From Phalacrocorax aristotelis (Eukaryota; Chordata; Aves; Suliformes; Phalacrocoracidae), in assembly GCF_949628215.1 (NCBI RefSeq), contig NC_134280.1:12659795-12723794 (forward strand): a stretch of DNA of 64,000 nucleotides, written 5' to 3'. Within the stretch, counting starts at the first letter, position 1; the number at the start of each line of letters is the position of its first letter. A program made the position numbers and the translations under genes. Under the pieces are notes generated by a model, which was not told the origin of the DNA, made no database searches, and worked only from the letters and a program-made list of their open reading frames with translations. Shown in pieces: positions 37,230-50,929 of the stretch.

Positions 37230-37470
37230 GAGGTCATTGAGGTAGTGGAGGAATGTAAAGTATCAAACATAATGCCTGCCTTTTAAAAAAGGCGAGGTGA
37301 GGAGAGTGTTGGGGAATTGTAGATCCATCAAGCTTCACTTCAGTTCCTGGAAAAATCTGAAAGAAATAATAGCACAGTGTGCAAGCAGCTGGGACATAAC
37401 ACACAGATGAGAAACAGCCAAAGTGGCTTTGGTGAGAAAAAATGGCATCCAACCAGTCATGTTTCCTTCT
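37230..37470 (+). mobile_element. Highly decayed LINE (CR1-like) reverse-transcriptase remnant
   Basis: Translating through frame changes gives a faint match to the CR1 reverse-transcriptase N-terminal block: a KKGE-like lysine-rich segment at about 37285, then GNYRSIKLHFSSW (compare the family's [13 protein letters not shown]) and a RNSQSGF-like segment near 37410 (compare NSQHGF). Several frameshifts and stops break it. It is much older than the other CR1 copies here. The boundaries are approximate, and the assignment to CR1 rather than another LINE is uncertain. Confidence 0.55.
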
Positions 37471-37504
37471 GCACCACAGTAAGAGAAATGATAACAACAG
37501 TCAT

Positions 37505-37525
37505 AATAATAATAATAATAATAAT
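37505..37525 (+). repeat. AAT trinucleotide microsatellite
   Basis: Seven uninterrupted AAT units just after the decayed LINE remnant. Likely length-polymorphic. Confidence 0.9.
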
Positions 37526-40500
37526 GTCCTGCATCTTGTAGGTTGGCTTTTGCCTCTGTCTCATACAACAAATCTCAGAAGCAAATGGCATCTAGAGTGT
37601 GTTTTCCTGGTATGGGGTCAAGCAGGAGAGACAAAAAATGATTGTATATCCTTGTGCAGTTGTAAAGGATTCGCTGTCAAATGGAAGAAATGCATTGAGC
37701 GAGGTTTTGTAGGTATGGTTTTTTCCTGTGTCTGCTTCTACTCAGTGTTTAGCAGAAGAGATGTACCTATCACATGTGTAGATGACAAAACCCCAGGAAG
37801 AACTGTAAGCCCATCAGTACTAGTGGTGATACAGCAAGCCTCTCCTTGAACCTGAGCTGTCACAGGAATAGAACATTTTCTCTGGCTTCTATTTGTAAGG
37901 CTAGAAATAAAATCCTAACTAGTTGTCACTGATGACTATCTGTTGATCTTGTCCCAGGAGAGGAGTAGAGATTGGAAGCTGAGACCAGCCAGACCTGTTT
38001 TCTGTTGGGAACTGAGGTGACCTTGAGGTTACAGAGCTCTTCGGTCACCCCATTGCTTCCCCATGTAACCCCACCAGGCTCACCCAGCAGACATCCCATC
38101 TCATAAGAGAGGGACATCAAACAAGCCACCCCAGTAGGCACAGAACTACAATTGTAATAAACACTTCAGGCACAAATCTGGTCCTTAACTTTTGATTTAT
38201 TTTTTTTTCAAGTTCCAAGTTTCGTTTTGTTAATCAAATTATTCCTGTTTCCCCCAAATTTTGCTGTCTTGCTTCCCTAACTATTTAAATTAGGAATTTG
38301 GGGTATGATTCATTTGAACAAAGCTAGATATTTGGGGGGGCTGGAATATGTCATTCTTTCTCCATCTTGAGTGCGGTGTATTTGGGTACCTGCTGGTAAT
38401 ACTAACTGAGAGGATGCACATTGCAAAATTTAAGCTCTGTTTATGAAGTAGGGAAAAACACATGCTACTTTCTGGGGCCAAGCAGGAAGATGAGCTAGCT
38501 TTGTTCCTATTAATCTACAAAAAGATCTTTCCTATGTTTTAAAGCAGCAAAAATGGGTAACTCATACTGATGCTGTCTTAATGATGCTGCCTTGGCACTC
38601 AGACTTTTTCATGCCTCTAGTCAGTGGCAGAGCTGGAAATAGTCCATCATTTCTGGATTCAGTTGTGTATTGCAGCTATTAGTGGTTGCTAGCTCCCCTT
38701 ATTAAGAATTCTGAAATATGTTATGTTAGTAGAGTCTGGATAAAGGATCCCTGGGTTCTAGCCGCACCAGTTAGGCTAGAGCATGTATGTATTTACTTTA
38801 ACATGTTTTCCTGAATGTCTCTTTCTTCACCTCACATAACCAAGACTCCCTTTTTTTTTCAGGAGGGTTCAGGCTACTCAGAGTGCAAGGTGACTCTGCT
38901 AGACAAGCTGTAAGGCTTTAACAGAGGGTGAACCTCTGTTTCCCACTACCATCACCAAGGCATTCAGATCTTTCACGCACAAAGTTTCCATCTCCTAGAG
39001 TTTTACTTCAGAAATCAATTCAGTCAAAAAATGCGGCTTCTTTCAGGATGCTGGACTCCCATTTGCATTTAGGTCTTGTTTTTCTCTTGGTAGGGAACCA
39101 GGACCTTCTCACAGGGATCCTTTAAACAGCTTTGATAGAAATAAGAGTTGAGCCTTCATGTTTGAGTGGTGATCATTAAAGTTCACCTCCATATAAAACC
39201 ATTCTGAAGAAGCAGCTTTGTTCCTTCAGCAGGAGCTGGTTTTCAAACTGGAGTGTAAATCCCACCTGGTAGAAAGGGATATTTCTGAATTGATAATGCT
39301 TGACAGGGTTGAATTTCTTTAGGTGGGGTCGGTGAGACCCCTGTCTCTAAGGTACAGATGGGCTTTGCTTTTGAGGGTTCAGTTACTGGGAAATTCATTA
39401 TTTCTCCCTATCTTGCATGCAGAATCAAGTAATGTGAAGGAGGAAACAAGGTAGCTGAAAACACCTCATTGAGGACCTGTATCTTCTCCCCTATCAGGGC
39501 AAGAACAACTGTTAAATAGCATCTACTGAAATAGTACTGATTCTGACTAAATCTTATCCAAGGCATTTTGACTTGCAAAACAGAGGCTGTTGAAGAATGC
39601 ATGAGTTAGGCAAGCTGGAAAAAAAAAAACCTTCACTTTTGAAATAGATCTGATCATAAGATTTAATTAGGGCAGGTCACTTCTTTGGCTTTCTTAATTT
39701 CAGTGTATGATTGGATTTTATTTCCTAATAATCTGTCATTTTGTAAGGGTGAGGAATGCAGTAAATGAAACCTCTGAGCTGCCAGCATGGACAGACTATA
39801 GCCCTTTTCCCGTGCTATGGTGTGGTGAGATGGCTCTTACATGCTGGGAATTTACATTTTCCTTTGAAATCCAGAAAAAGCACTAGCTCTCGTCCTTGCT
39901 GCAAGGTCAATGAAAGCATAAGTGATGAATGTTGTTATCCTTAAGTGCACCCAGTTTTTCCATTTGTTTTTAACTTTGATGGTAGCTTCAGCAAACTCCG
40001 CCTATATAGTGACTCTGTTGTATAAGTGGATAAAGGACATGTCTGGTACTCGTATGGAGAATTATTGGCATTCCTTAAGTTATAAACCACCCAACTACAT
40101 ATAGCGTTTGATTCTTTTTTCTGTTGCAGACCAAAGTGTCTGTGTATTTTGTGCTTACTTTGTTTACAATTGTAGAATTAGATTTGTAATGCAAGACTCC
40201 AGCTAAAGACCCTTCCTCACGCTCTTGTGGATTATCAGTTATTATGCTTTTTTTAGGAATTCCTTGCTGTACTCTCAGAATGAAGAGTTCCCCTGAACAC
40301 TTCAAATGAGGACAGAACAATCTCCACCAGCCAGCTAAGCAGTGCTCTTTCTCCAAGGTCCCTTCTAATATCTTCCTGATAACAGCACTTTCTCTCTCTT
40401 TGTGAGGAAAAGGTCACAGTGGTGGAAACGGTGTGTGTTTGTTCTCTTGTTTCTAAGCTGTGCTATTCTTTCCTTGTTGTTGTTGCTTCTGACAGGATGG

Positions 40501-43500
40501 TTGCCAAGCCACTTTGTCATCACTCCTGCATCTTGACAGAACACAGGAGCTGTCCCAGATAATAGGAGAATATGTCCTTCCAGCAAAACCTGAGTGACTT
40601 TATCCAATCCTGGGTTTAAACAGACCTGACATGTTCTGGCCCTGTTTACAAACAGAATACTTCAACAGGGCTCTGCCACAGAAATAGCTATGCTTCCCTT
40701 GCTAGAAAACAAATGTTTCATTTTGGAAAAACCAGAGCTCAATGCTGATGGCATAATCGGTAATGAATCTTTGTAATGAGCCTGTGCTGTTTATCGTTAT
40801 CTTAAGCCTCTGATATTGTATTGTGCTGCATGTTGAAAGACAACATACTAAACAGAAACTGTCTGCTGGGGCTAGTAGACTAAATTCAGTCGATATAATT
40901 TTGCATTGCATTATGTGTATAGTTGCTCTAATTGCGGAAGGAGAAGGAAGAACAATGAGTGAATATAACAAACTACTGTTATCATTATCTTCCGTCCACA
41001 GCTCTGTGCTACAGCCAATTACATTAATGCAAATGGTAAGAGCCTCCTTTGATGCTCTTATCGGTCTGCCTGCAGTTCCTATGCCCTGACGACTCCCAGC
41101 AGTCCATTGAAAGGTACACTGCATGTGTAGCTTATCATCTGGTGAAGTCATGATATCGTTTCCACTTTCCTTCCTTCGTGCACATACGTTAGTAAAGTAT
41201 ATCCATTTTACTTACATGTGGATTCTGGGATTTGTCTGTTTGTCTTTTGGTAACTTAACACTCAGTGAAAATGGCATTTCATAAACTTGTGTATCTCAAC
41301 CAGGACAACCCAACTGAGATGCTGTTTTCATGCTAAACAGCCATGTGGCACTCTACCAGATGCTCTAGGCGATGTTATGGTGGTTTTTTTTTTTAGTCTC
41401 TCAGCCGTGCTGTCTCCCTATGTACAGGTGCAATCTCAGCTATAAGGTGCTTTTAATGACATGCTTGGTCTTAGAGATTTATTTTACTGGGCAACTGTGT
41501 CAAGATGTGGTGCAAATCATCAATACAGCTTCTGATGCAGTGCAAATAGTCAGTCATACGGCTTACACCAAGCATTACTTGTCTCTGTGCTTCTGCTGCT
41601 ACTAAGGGAGCAGCTGTCTCTGAGGTAAGACAGGTGTGCTAAAAAGTCTAAAGAAAATCTAGGTTGTTTTTTACAGACCAAACCTTCTTTTCAAAATCAG
41701 AATATTTGAGACAGCCGTTTTGGATCACTTGTTAAGTATAACTCTCTCTCAAAAGCTTGTCAAAATACAAAATCCAGTTGACTCAGGTTTCTAAAATTGT
41801 TTCAGAAGGTTTTAGAGAGATTATCAAATAAGAAGATTTGCACTGGCAAACTGATGAGACAAATATAAATTGAAGCAGGGGAGAGGAGAAAATAGTATTC
41901 AGTAATGCTTTTGGAGTGTTTTCTATCTTGGCATCTCATTAAAGTAATGTAAAGATCCATAGCACTACAGAAGAGTAGAGAGAGCTCCCTTTAAAAGATG
42001 AAGACTCATCATATGCTAGTTTACTGCCATCATTCATCAGAATTGCATGCTTCAGTCCTGATTTTAAAACAGCCTGTGCTATTGCAATAAGCACATCCCT
42101 AGAGAGGAGAGCTGGGTGAACTAAGTGTAGTTCCAGGCAGTTCAGATGTTTTATGCTTCTAGGAACGAGACCTAGCTCTCCTGCTTCCATGAGAGTGTTT
42201 TAACCATGGGGCTGTGGTGTCATGTTCTCCTTCTGCTCCCATGGTGCTTGCTTTCCAACTGCACTTAGGGAGTGCCTTTGGTCCAGATCAGCCTGATAGT
42301 GCAGGGAGGTGGGTACAATAAATTTAAATGTTCCTTAACTGAGTAAGGCATCTTTCATCTTCCTGGCTGAATACTCTAAACTGTTAATTAAAGCTGAGGA
42401 AGGACAGCATGACCTCCTCCTCACCCGATACAAATGCCAAAAAAATAATGAGGGTGAACCCTGCTCAGTCAGGTATATTTTTGGAAAGGCTTCTTATTCT
42501 ATGTCTAGCTACATGAAGACATCCAGTGCTCAGCCCTCATTCCAACACTGTATGCTAGGGAGAAATGGGGACTTGAGACGTTTGTGTACAAAATACCTCC
42601 TGTTAGTGGGATGTAGGTGAATCCCTGTTATAGTATGAGGGTCTGGAGTGCTACCTTTCTGAGACATCCAGTTCCCCTAAGTGACTGTGCCAGGAACCTG
42701 AACATCTGGTTTTGTTCTCTGAGTTGCCCGAGTCGGGGCTAAGGGCTTATGAAACATGCTGGTCTCCTTTAATGTCAAAGAGGACAGATGAAGGAAATCC
42801 CAGCTAGTGATTACTTGACTTTACTGCTTCATGATTCCTGAGGGAATCAAAAGTGGTCTGAAATAATCTAATGCTCAACATTAGGTGGGGAGGATCAGAA
42901 ATGGCAGAGGCTGACATGGCATTTGGGGAAGCTTGCGCTTCCAGGTATGAGTCTGCACATGAGCAAAAGCGGCTGGACTCTGGGCACTCCAGAGCGGACT
43001 GGCAGTATGCAGCCTCAATGGAGGGTTCGTCAGCTCTCCCTCTGAATGTTTTAGCACTTTGGCTTGTTTGCATCCATGCTTGGGGGAAAACCTGCTCTGT
43101 TGCAGAGCTGAGAGTCCTCTCTAGCAGTGGCGTGGGTGGTGTGAACTAGTGAGTAAGTGTCACCATAGAAAGAAGACACCTTCCTGTTAGATGACATGAA
43201 AACTCAGGCTTTGTGTTTCAGAATGTGCACCAGCTAGGGATCTGTTGTTTGTCTCAAAATCACCCTGGGGAAATGGAAGCTTCTTTTGTTCTGATAAACG
43301 CGCTTCAGAATCAGCACTTCCTTGTCTTCTATATCCAGATGTTTTAAGTGGACAACTGTTCTACTCCTTTCCTAGACTATCCTTGCTCTGAGTTATCAGT
43401 TCTGGGTGGCTGTAGTGAAGAGATTGCCCTTAGCTTACAGGTGACTTCTCTGTTACCAGATGAGTTGGTGGATTGCTCTTAAAAACTGTGGTTTGCTGGG

Positions 43501-46500
43501 CAAAGAAATGAGGTTTGTGCAGGTCTTTGTTTTGTCTGGCTAGGTGAAAACTTACTGAGTGAAGAAGCTACACAGTTCCTTGGTTAAAATATAGAATAAA
43601 TTAGGAATAGCCTATGGCCTGCACATCTTGACATTATGGCTGGCTGAGAAAAAGCTTAACCTTTAGGAAGAGTTGGGTGAATATGTGAATTACTATTTCT
43701 ATTGGAAAATGAGGCCCTGTGTAGTTAATTGGCAGTGTTTGTGTCAGAATGGTGTCCTTTAACTTTCCAAGGGAAATATTGAGACAGTATGTTGGATAAC
43801 TATTGATTGGTGAGAAGGTAGAATATATTTCTCTCTGGAGTACCGCATAATCTCTAATGAGAAGGAATCTGAATTTACAAAAAAGGAACAACAAGAAATG
43901 TTTGTTTTGACTAACGACCAGAAGATTGGTCGTATCCTGCTCATTAAGTCCTTCATAAAGAGGTAGGGAGTACTTCTGGAAATGTGATGGCAGACTTGAC
44001 TGTACGGAGGCATAACAATGTCTTGCAGTGGAAAATGTTACACTTGCAACTCAGTCGTGTTTGGTGAAGCTTGGAAGGTAGAAGGATAATGTAGCATTGC
44101 CTAGTAGCTGGCCGAATAGAAGTCATGATTTCCCTACTAGCACTGCCAAAGAGCAGCCTTTCTTTTTGTGTGCTGGGAACTATGTGTTGAAAGCCAATAC
44201 AGCAAGATCCTCTTTCAGAGGATTTTGCAACCCTGCTAGAGCACTGAAGGGCAGTTGTTCTTGGACAAGATTTTCTTCGCAACAAAGCGATTCCATGCAA
44301 GCTTGAAGGTGTTTTTATCTGTCTAGTGGCAGATCCCAGTCTGCTCTCTGGTAGTGTAAGGAAACCACCAGTAAAGCTGCCTTGTGTTGGGCCGAAGGGA
44401 AATGGGCAGTAGATAGTGGTCTCTGTCCTAAGCAGATGAGCAGGTAAGTGGTAGATCTGGAAAAGGTAGTTGCTAAGCTGGTAAGTAACTTGACTAGAAG
44501 TAGACCGAGGGTCTTTTAAATACTTTCTGTTTTCTGTTATTGATTTCACCTAATGGACTTTCCTTTTAGCTCATGTACAACATGCTTGAGCCTTTGGTGT
44601 TTAGCTTAGTTATCTGCCTGGTGAAGTTACTGTCTTTCTGCATGTGGGTAATTTAGATGGCTTTTTGTGGGTGCTGAAGAACAGAAATTAAGTTATTCTG
44701 CAAAGCTGCCTCCCTAAAAGTTATATGCATTGGATGATTCAGAGCATTAAGAGCACATAACTTAGGAGGGGCTTGGAAAATAATTCCTTTCTTCTCATTT
44801 TGAATGTATCCAGCTGACTTAAAATGATGTTGGTTCATCTTGACATTAAAAGAGGTGTCACTCTACAGAGAAGAGAGTGGATGTTTGGAAATGCAAAGGT
44901 GTTTTGAGCTTTTCCTGTTCTTTCATAGCTCTGAGAACTGTACATGAAGGCAAATGTCAACACTTGGCAAGCTTAAATATACCGATCTCGCTATATTTTC
45001 TTTTTACCCTCTCCTTCTGTGTACTATGCCTTGTTTATATATGGCAACCACATCAGTGGGGAGCATGCTGTATGACTTCTGCACAGGAGATATAGTAATA
45101 AAAAAATCTAGGCCATCCAGTTAGACATCATTAATTTGTCTGGCTCTTTAGCAGTGCTTCAGTGTTGGGGTATCTCTAAGCTAACGGTGTGTTCAAAATC
45201 CAGTGACATCTGCTTTCTCTCCTTTTTCCCCTCCCATTGCACTGCCATAATGCAATATAACATGAAAAAGGGATCGGTACAATTATTAAAGAGATTCCTG
45301 CTTGAGACAGTGAAGGACAAATGCTTTCTGTTGCTTGAGGTTTCTCTGTCATCTTATGCTCTGGAACAGAATTGGCACTAAGCTGAGTGTTCATTTTGCA
45401 ATGATGTGTTGGGTTTAGCCTTGTTTCCATAGGAAACAGTCATACAAGATGAAGCTGGTTCTGTATATATTTTCGCTTCTTTCAACTTTTCCCCTCCCTT
45501 TTTTAACCTGTTGGCCAACCACAGGCAAATTTTATAGACTGGTAGAAGTCTCAAGGGTAACTGTGTTACTACAGATGAGATTCTTCCTATGGACACTGGA
45601 GAATCTGCCCAGGGCAGAGACCTGCGACATGGTCCTGGCTGTGGGAAGAGCTTTGCTCAAAGCTTGTGCTGTGAGACATCACTGAGCCCGAGATGCAGAT
45701 TGGCAGAAGACCACTTCCTTAATTCCAGTACTCGGGGAATTGCATGTTTTATAGTGATAGGCAGCAATATCTATGTCTGTAGCTGAGCCTCATACAGGAC
45801 ACATTGATATGCAGTACTCTATAGGGTGAAGGTCTCCTGCTGGAAACTAGACTGGGAGCCACTTTAACCTCAAGGCTGGGGTCTCAGAAGGGCCTCCTGG
45901 ATCTGTTTGTGCTGTCTCTCTCTCATTCAGACAAATAAAGAAATCCTACTTCAGTTGTTCTTATTGTTGACAATCTCTAATTCTTGTTATGACATCTTTA
46001 TTTTCTGGAAATGAGAAATACAGCTGAACAATTTTTCAAAGCAGAAGCAATCCTAGTTATTCTCCTGGGCTTTACAGTCTCATCTCCGTGATGCGTAGCC
46101 TCTGAGTGGTGTTTTTTGGTCTGTTTCTCCCCCACCTCTCTTTTGGTATTTTAAATAATTCCTCTGATAGTGAGGTTTTCAGCCAGCCTCACTGCCTTCA
46201 AGTGAGGCATTTGCCTGAAAAAGCAAACCTCACAGTTATGGTAGAAAAAAGCTGTAGGATATTTTCTCTAGCTTTTTCTTCTAGTCACTGCCTACTGAAT
46301 TATAAGTACTTGGACAGATGTTTTCACTGTACTCTGCTTCAGGCCTCAAATGCTATGTAAAACTAAGCCTTTGTGATGAAAAAGCTGTTTTCAGTTACAG
46401 TGTCTGGTGGGGTTTCCATTTTAACAGCATCGGTATCTCACTGGGCTGCTGGTGTGAGCAAATCTGTAAGACAGTGTTTAATGTCTATTAAATACAGTAC

Positions 46501-47152
46501 AATTGGGGCTTTAACTAAAAATGCCGTTCATATTTATTACAACCCAACTTTGTTTCTTTAGCCTTCCTTCCTTGTGTTTGTTTCACTGTCATCACTGTGA
46601 CACCTAAGAATTGTACAGATCTAAGCCCATCCTAGAGTGGATCACAGACGGCCTGAAAGAGTCTTCCCTTCTGGACTGGTAAGGAAAAGCAGCATCTTCC
46701 TTCAGTACATTAAATCCCAGCTTTCCTCTTAGCTTTATTTTGATCTCCATTTACAGTTGCTTCATCCTCACTCCCAGACCACATTGATCAAATCTGTTTT
46801 CAGCTGTTTCCTGACCACAGTTTCCTTATGTACTAGTTATGTGACCCATACAGCTGCCTCAGGATGCCCTGGCTGTGACGGGATTAAACAGCCTCTGTAA
46901 GAATGTAAGCCTCAGTAACAGGAACATGAATTTTGAAAGGCAAAATTGGGATATCAGAATTGTCTTAAATTTGAGACTAGCAAAAGTCTGGTATGTACTG
47001 AGATTCCTCAGCAGGGAGATTCTTCATAGCCTGTTTCATTGTTGCTAAAACACACCCTTAATTTTTACCTTTCCCACCAAGAGAAGGTAGTTGAAGGAAA
47101 GAATATCAGAACTCAGAATATCAGTGACAATAGGTTTCCGATGATTTATCTT
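37526..47152 (+). other. ADCY5 intron 1, third segment
   Basis: No supported exon. Two stretches stand out: about 40860-41160, which has a perfect octamer motif and AT-rich homeodomain-like sites, and a 198-codon open frame on the minus strand at 43953-44549 with no recognisable domain. The rest is ordinary AT-rich intron with short frames. Confidence 0.55.
41027..41034 (+). promoter_or_regulatory. Perfect octamer motif (ATGCAAAT)
   Basis: ATGCAAAT is the consensus POU-factor site. It is preceded by CCAATTACATTA, which contains homeodomain-type core sequence, within a stretch of unusually non-repetitive sequence. A single octamer is expected about once per 65 kb per strand by chance, so the call is weak without conservation data. 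Confidence 0.3.
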
Positions 47153-47184
47153 CCCCCTGCCCCTCCCCCCCCCCCAATCCCCCC
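47153..47184 (-). repeat. C-rich tract, quadruplex-capable on the minus strand
   Basis: Runs of 5, 4, 11 and 6 C are separated by 2, 1 and 3 bases. The minus strand therefore satisfies the G-quadruplex rule and the plus strand could form an i-motif. It also reads as a low-complexity tract, and the C11 run may be length-variable. Confidence 0.65.
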
Positions 47185-50100
47185 TCAGGTGATAATTGTA
47201 TCAAAGACAGGCAAACTCTCTTATTTCTGCATTTCTTTAATTGGGTGAGACGACATCCTGTTACTGAGCTCAAGATAGATGAAGTTCCCTGAGCCTCACA
47301 TTTTAAAGAGACATCCCTGCTCAGCAGTGAATGGGAGACCAGATTCTGCATAACGTAAACAGCCTTCACTCTTCTGTCTGCTTGGACACCACTGGCCTTG
47401 CACAGCTCCCTGGTTTGTCCGCTGCTTCCCCTGTTTTGTAAGAAGACACTGCTGATCTCTGCTGATGGGGAATCACAGTGTTTCAGGTGAGTCATGTGGT
47501 GATGCTCTGCTCTTAAGTAGTAGTAAGAGGAGGGCAAATGGCTTTCTCCCTTTGGCCTCCCTGGTGAGCTCCCTAACAAAACTCAGCCTCACTTTCTCTC
47601 CGTCCCCGGGTTATATTCTCCTGTCTTCACCATAAGTCACTGAAATAAGAGTGAACGAACTAGTGTTTCTGCCCAAGCACATATAACTGTGCTTGTACCT
47701 GCATAACAACCTGTGTAAAGTTGCTTGTCCTTCCATCACTGGTACAAGCATGAGCCGTTTCTGTCGCACAGGAGAAAAATCATTCCTGAGATGCTTTTTC
47801 TCTATCTTCTGTCGGCAGAATATGGGGTTTGGAGAGATTATGACACTTCTATGGTGGTTTTGTGACTTAGCAGCAGGAGGAAAAAAGGCTAATTCTTCTG
47901 AATCACAGTTTAGTTCTCTCCATTTGTTTCTTTAGTGGTGAGCTCTACTACATGTTGCCAAGTTGCATGCCCTCACTTGAATTTTCATCTTGATAATGCC
48001 TAGAGAACAGCCTTGCATTCGGACCTGTGTTCAGTACAGTCTTTGTCACACCTTGTTGACTGCCAATCCACTTCTTCATAACTACTGTCCTCTCCTAGTT
48101 CACACAAAGATATTTATTTTCTCTATGGCTTTGCATCATTCTTCAGCTGTTATAAGCATGCACTTCAGAAAACAGTGCGTAGTCGAGTGTAGTGGGTGGA
48201 CCCGCCAAATTGTGTTATTTAAGCATGAGGAATTTTCAAATGCAATGTTCTTATGCTGAATGAGCTGGATGTTTTTTCTCTAGAGTTTTTAATGACTGTC
48301 TCTTGAAGTTTTAATGGGGAACCTGTCCTATATAACAATTAAATTGAAGTTTTCAGTGAGAGAAAGTCAAAATCTAAAATACAATGACATTTTGCTTTAG
48401 TTTTTGATTAGTATTGCTCAGTGTTTCAGCTTTCCAGGGGTCTTTTAATTTCAGTGTCACTATGGCTGGCTCTCAGCCAACTTTCGCAATTTTAGAGGAG
48501 TTATTAAGAAGAGCATCCTGAAGACAATAAAATTATAGATAAATACATTTATAACAATGTAGTAAAAGCTTTTATTGCAGAAAGTTCGAGTGTGGTGCAT
48601 TATTTGCCATCAGCAAAGTGACTTCAGTGTAGCATATTCTGAATGACTGCTAAAAAAAGGAATATGCACCCCACTATGGCACGGTTAGCTTATAGCATGT
48701 ATATGTACAGTTTAACCAGCATTTAGAAATAAGCATCTTGTAGTGATGCTACATTTCTTGTCATCACTTCTTAAGCAAGCTAGATTGCCCTAGTTCTGTT
48801 ATATCCTGTTACTATAAGAAATCAGCTGTACAACATAAGCAAAAATGCAACCTGGTTCTACAGGCCAAAGACTTCAAATCTGGGCTTTCTGTTCATCTAA
48901 AATTGGTATATGCTATTTTGCACCCAGGTGTGAGTTTTAGACGTTGTTCTGACTACAGGGTGTTATACTATTGAGGCCATAGCCTTTACCTTCAAGAACA
49001 TGAGACCTCTCCATTTGGCCTTCTGCTAGGTGCCGTGGCCATGCTTAGTGAGTGACTGTAGAAAAGAAAAATACAAATTTTTTTAATCTATAAAACGGCA
49101 AATGTCTAGAAACCTGCATCGCTTTCTGTTGATATAATCAAGTTGAGCATTTATGGGTACTGCTGCAGGAAAGAGGACTGTGTGTTGCTCTGGGAATGGC
49201 AGTGGAGGAGCAATAAGAGCTCTGTGCGAGAGGACACTACCTCATCTCGTGTCAAAGCAGTATGGGCAGGTTTCCTGGCACGTGCCAGCCATGCTCAGCA
49301 GCCAGCTCTTCCACAACGAAGAGAACGTGCCTGAGGATTATAACAGCTTGTTTTCATATCCATGCAAAGTAACTTGGATTGATTTGGTTCATGCTCTGAG
49401 CTGGGAAAGCCCTGCAAAGATTAATTCATAGTTGGTCATCATGGTTACATGGCTTACAGATTTACTTCATATGAGACACATTGTGTGACTCCACCAACTA
49501 ATTCTTGCTTTAAGCTGGGCCCTGTAGTGACGAATTAAGGGATCTTCATGAAAAATATTCAGTCTTGGTTAAAGTGGATCCTAAATGACAGTTAATTACT
49601 GTTGTCCTCTATAAGCCATCACAATAAGGAATTACCTGTGTGGTAAAAAGGTGCCTTTTGTTTCCAGCTTGAATATCTGGTTTTTCAAATACTGATCACT
49701 GGAATGTTTCAATGGAAAACATTCTGATCATGTTCTGCCTTTATCTGCATGACAAAGAGTTCAGTGGCATCAGTTCTCTTTTCTGCATATGAATAATTGC
49801 CTCCCCATCTTGCTTTTGTTAAGCTGCATAAATGAGCTGCTTATGATCTCTTCTCAAGATCAGCTCATTCTAGTAACTTTTCCTTGAAGCTGTTTCAGAT
49901 ATTAAGTCTTTTTTTTTTGTGCAGGCTGGGCATTAGAGTGGGATGGGACGTTCTAGTAAAATACGTGACAGGACTGTCCTTCTAGGATGCCAAGGCAGCC
50001 AGGGGCCGCTGGGCCAGACACAAGACCTAGATTACGCCCAAATTTGCAGTTCACTGCATAATGCACACAGGACTCTTCTCAGGGCTGATATTGTTGGTGC

Positions 50101-50904
50101 TGAGGTGGGAATACTACTTTTCCAGGAAAGTTTGTATGCATTTTTGTGGTGTTGTTTTTTTTAAAAAAAATAAGTTTTATTGCGTCTTCTGCACCCCGCT
50201 TGGGGAAGATGTCACCTGCCTTATCAGGTCCACATGGACGTAATGTTGCTGCTTCGTCTGACTGTGGGTTTCCAGACAGCATGTGCGTCTCATCATGATA
50301 ATGTGAACTGTTGCAAGTTGGAGAAGATGCTTGATTTGCTAAGCAGCATTATCTCCACATCCTTTTCATGCAAGGCTTTGATTCACACATCAAAACCTTG
50401 CTTGGGACAGCTCTTAAAAGGCACCATACTGATCTTGGTGATTTTGTGGACCTGTTTTATAGTCTGTGTGTAGTTGTGAGCCCTATTTGAGACGTGGAGA
50501 AAAATCCTTATTAAAAACCTTGTTTAGGTTTATTGAGGAATAAAAAGCAGTTTAATGTTGGTCTCTAGAATATTGTCACAATTATACAGCTTGGAAAACC
50601 TATATTAGATTTTTTTCTTTTCAGTTTCTCCTCTCCTCCTTTCCCTGCCACCGCTGGCAGGTGGTCATTTGCCCTGTGGTCTTTATCAAGTATGGAAATG
50701 TGTGGGTGACTTCATTACCAAATGGATTCAGAAGAGAGCTTCCACCCACTCAGAAATGACAGTCAAATGGTTTTATTGGCCTTTGATTTGCATGAACTTA
50801 CAACCCCTAGTGGCTTAGAGAATTGCTCTTTGAAAGAAAAAGAAAGGCATTAGGATGTTTGGCTAACGAAGTGATTTGAGCAATTGAAGGTGTTTTGTGC
50901 TTCT

Positions 50905-50929
50905 CCCCCCTGCGCCCCCCCTCCCCCCC
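50905..50929 (-). repeat. C-rich tract
   Basis: C runs of 6, 7 and 7 are separated by TGCG and T. G-rich on the minus strand, with three long runs that could pair as a quadruplex if a run is shared. Otherwise simple low-complexity sequence. Confidence 0.55.
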
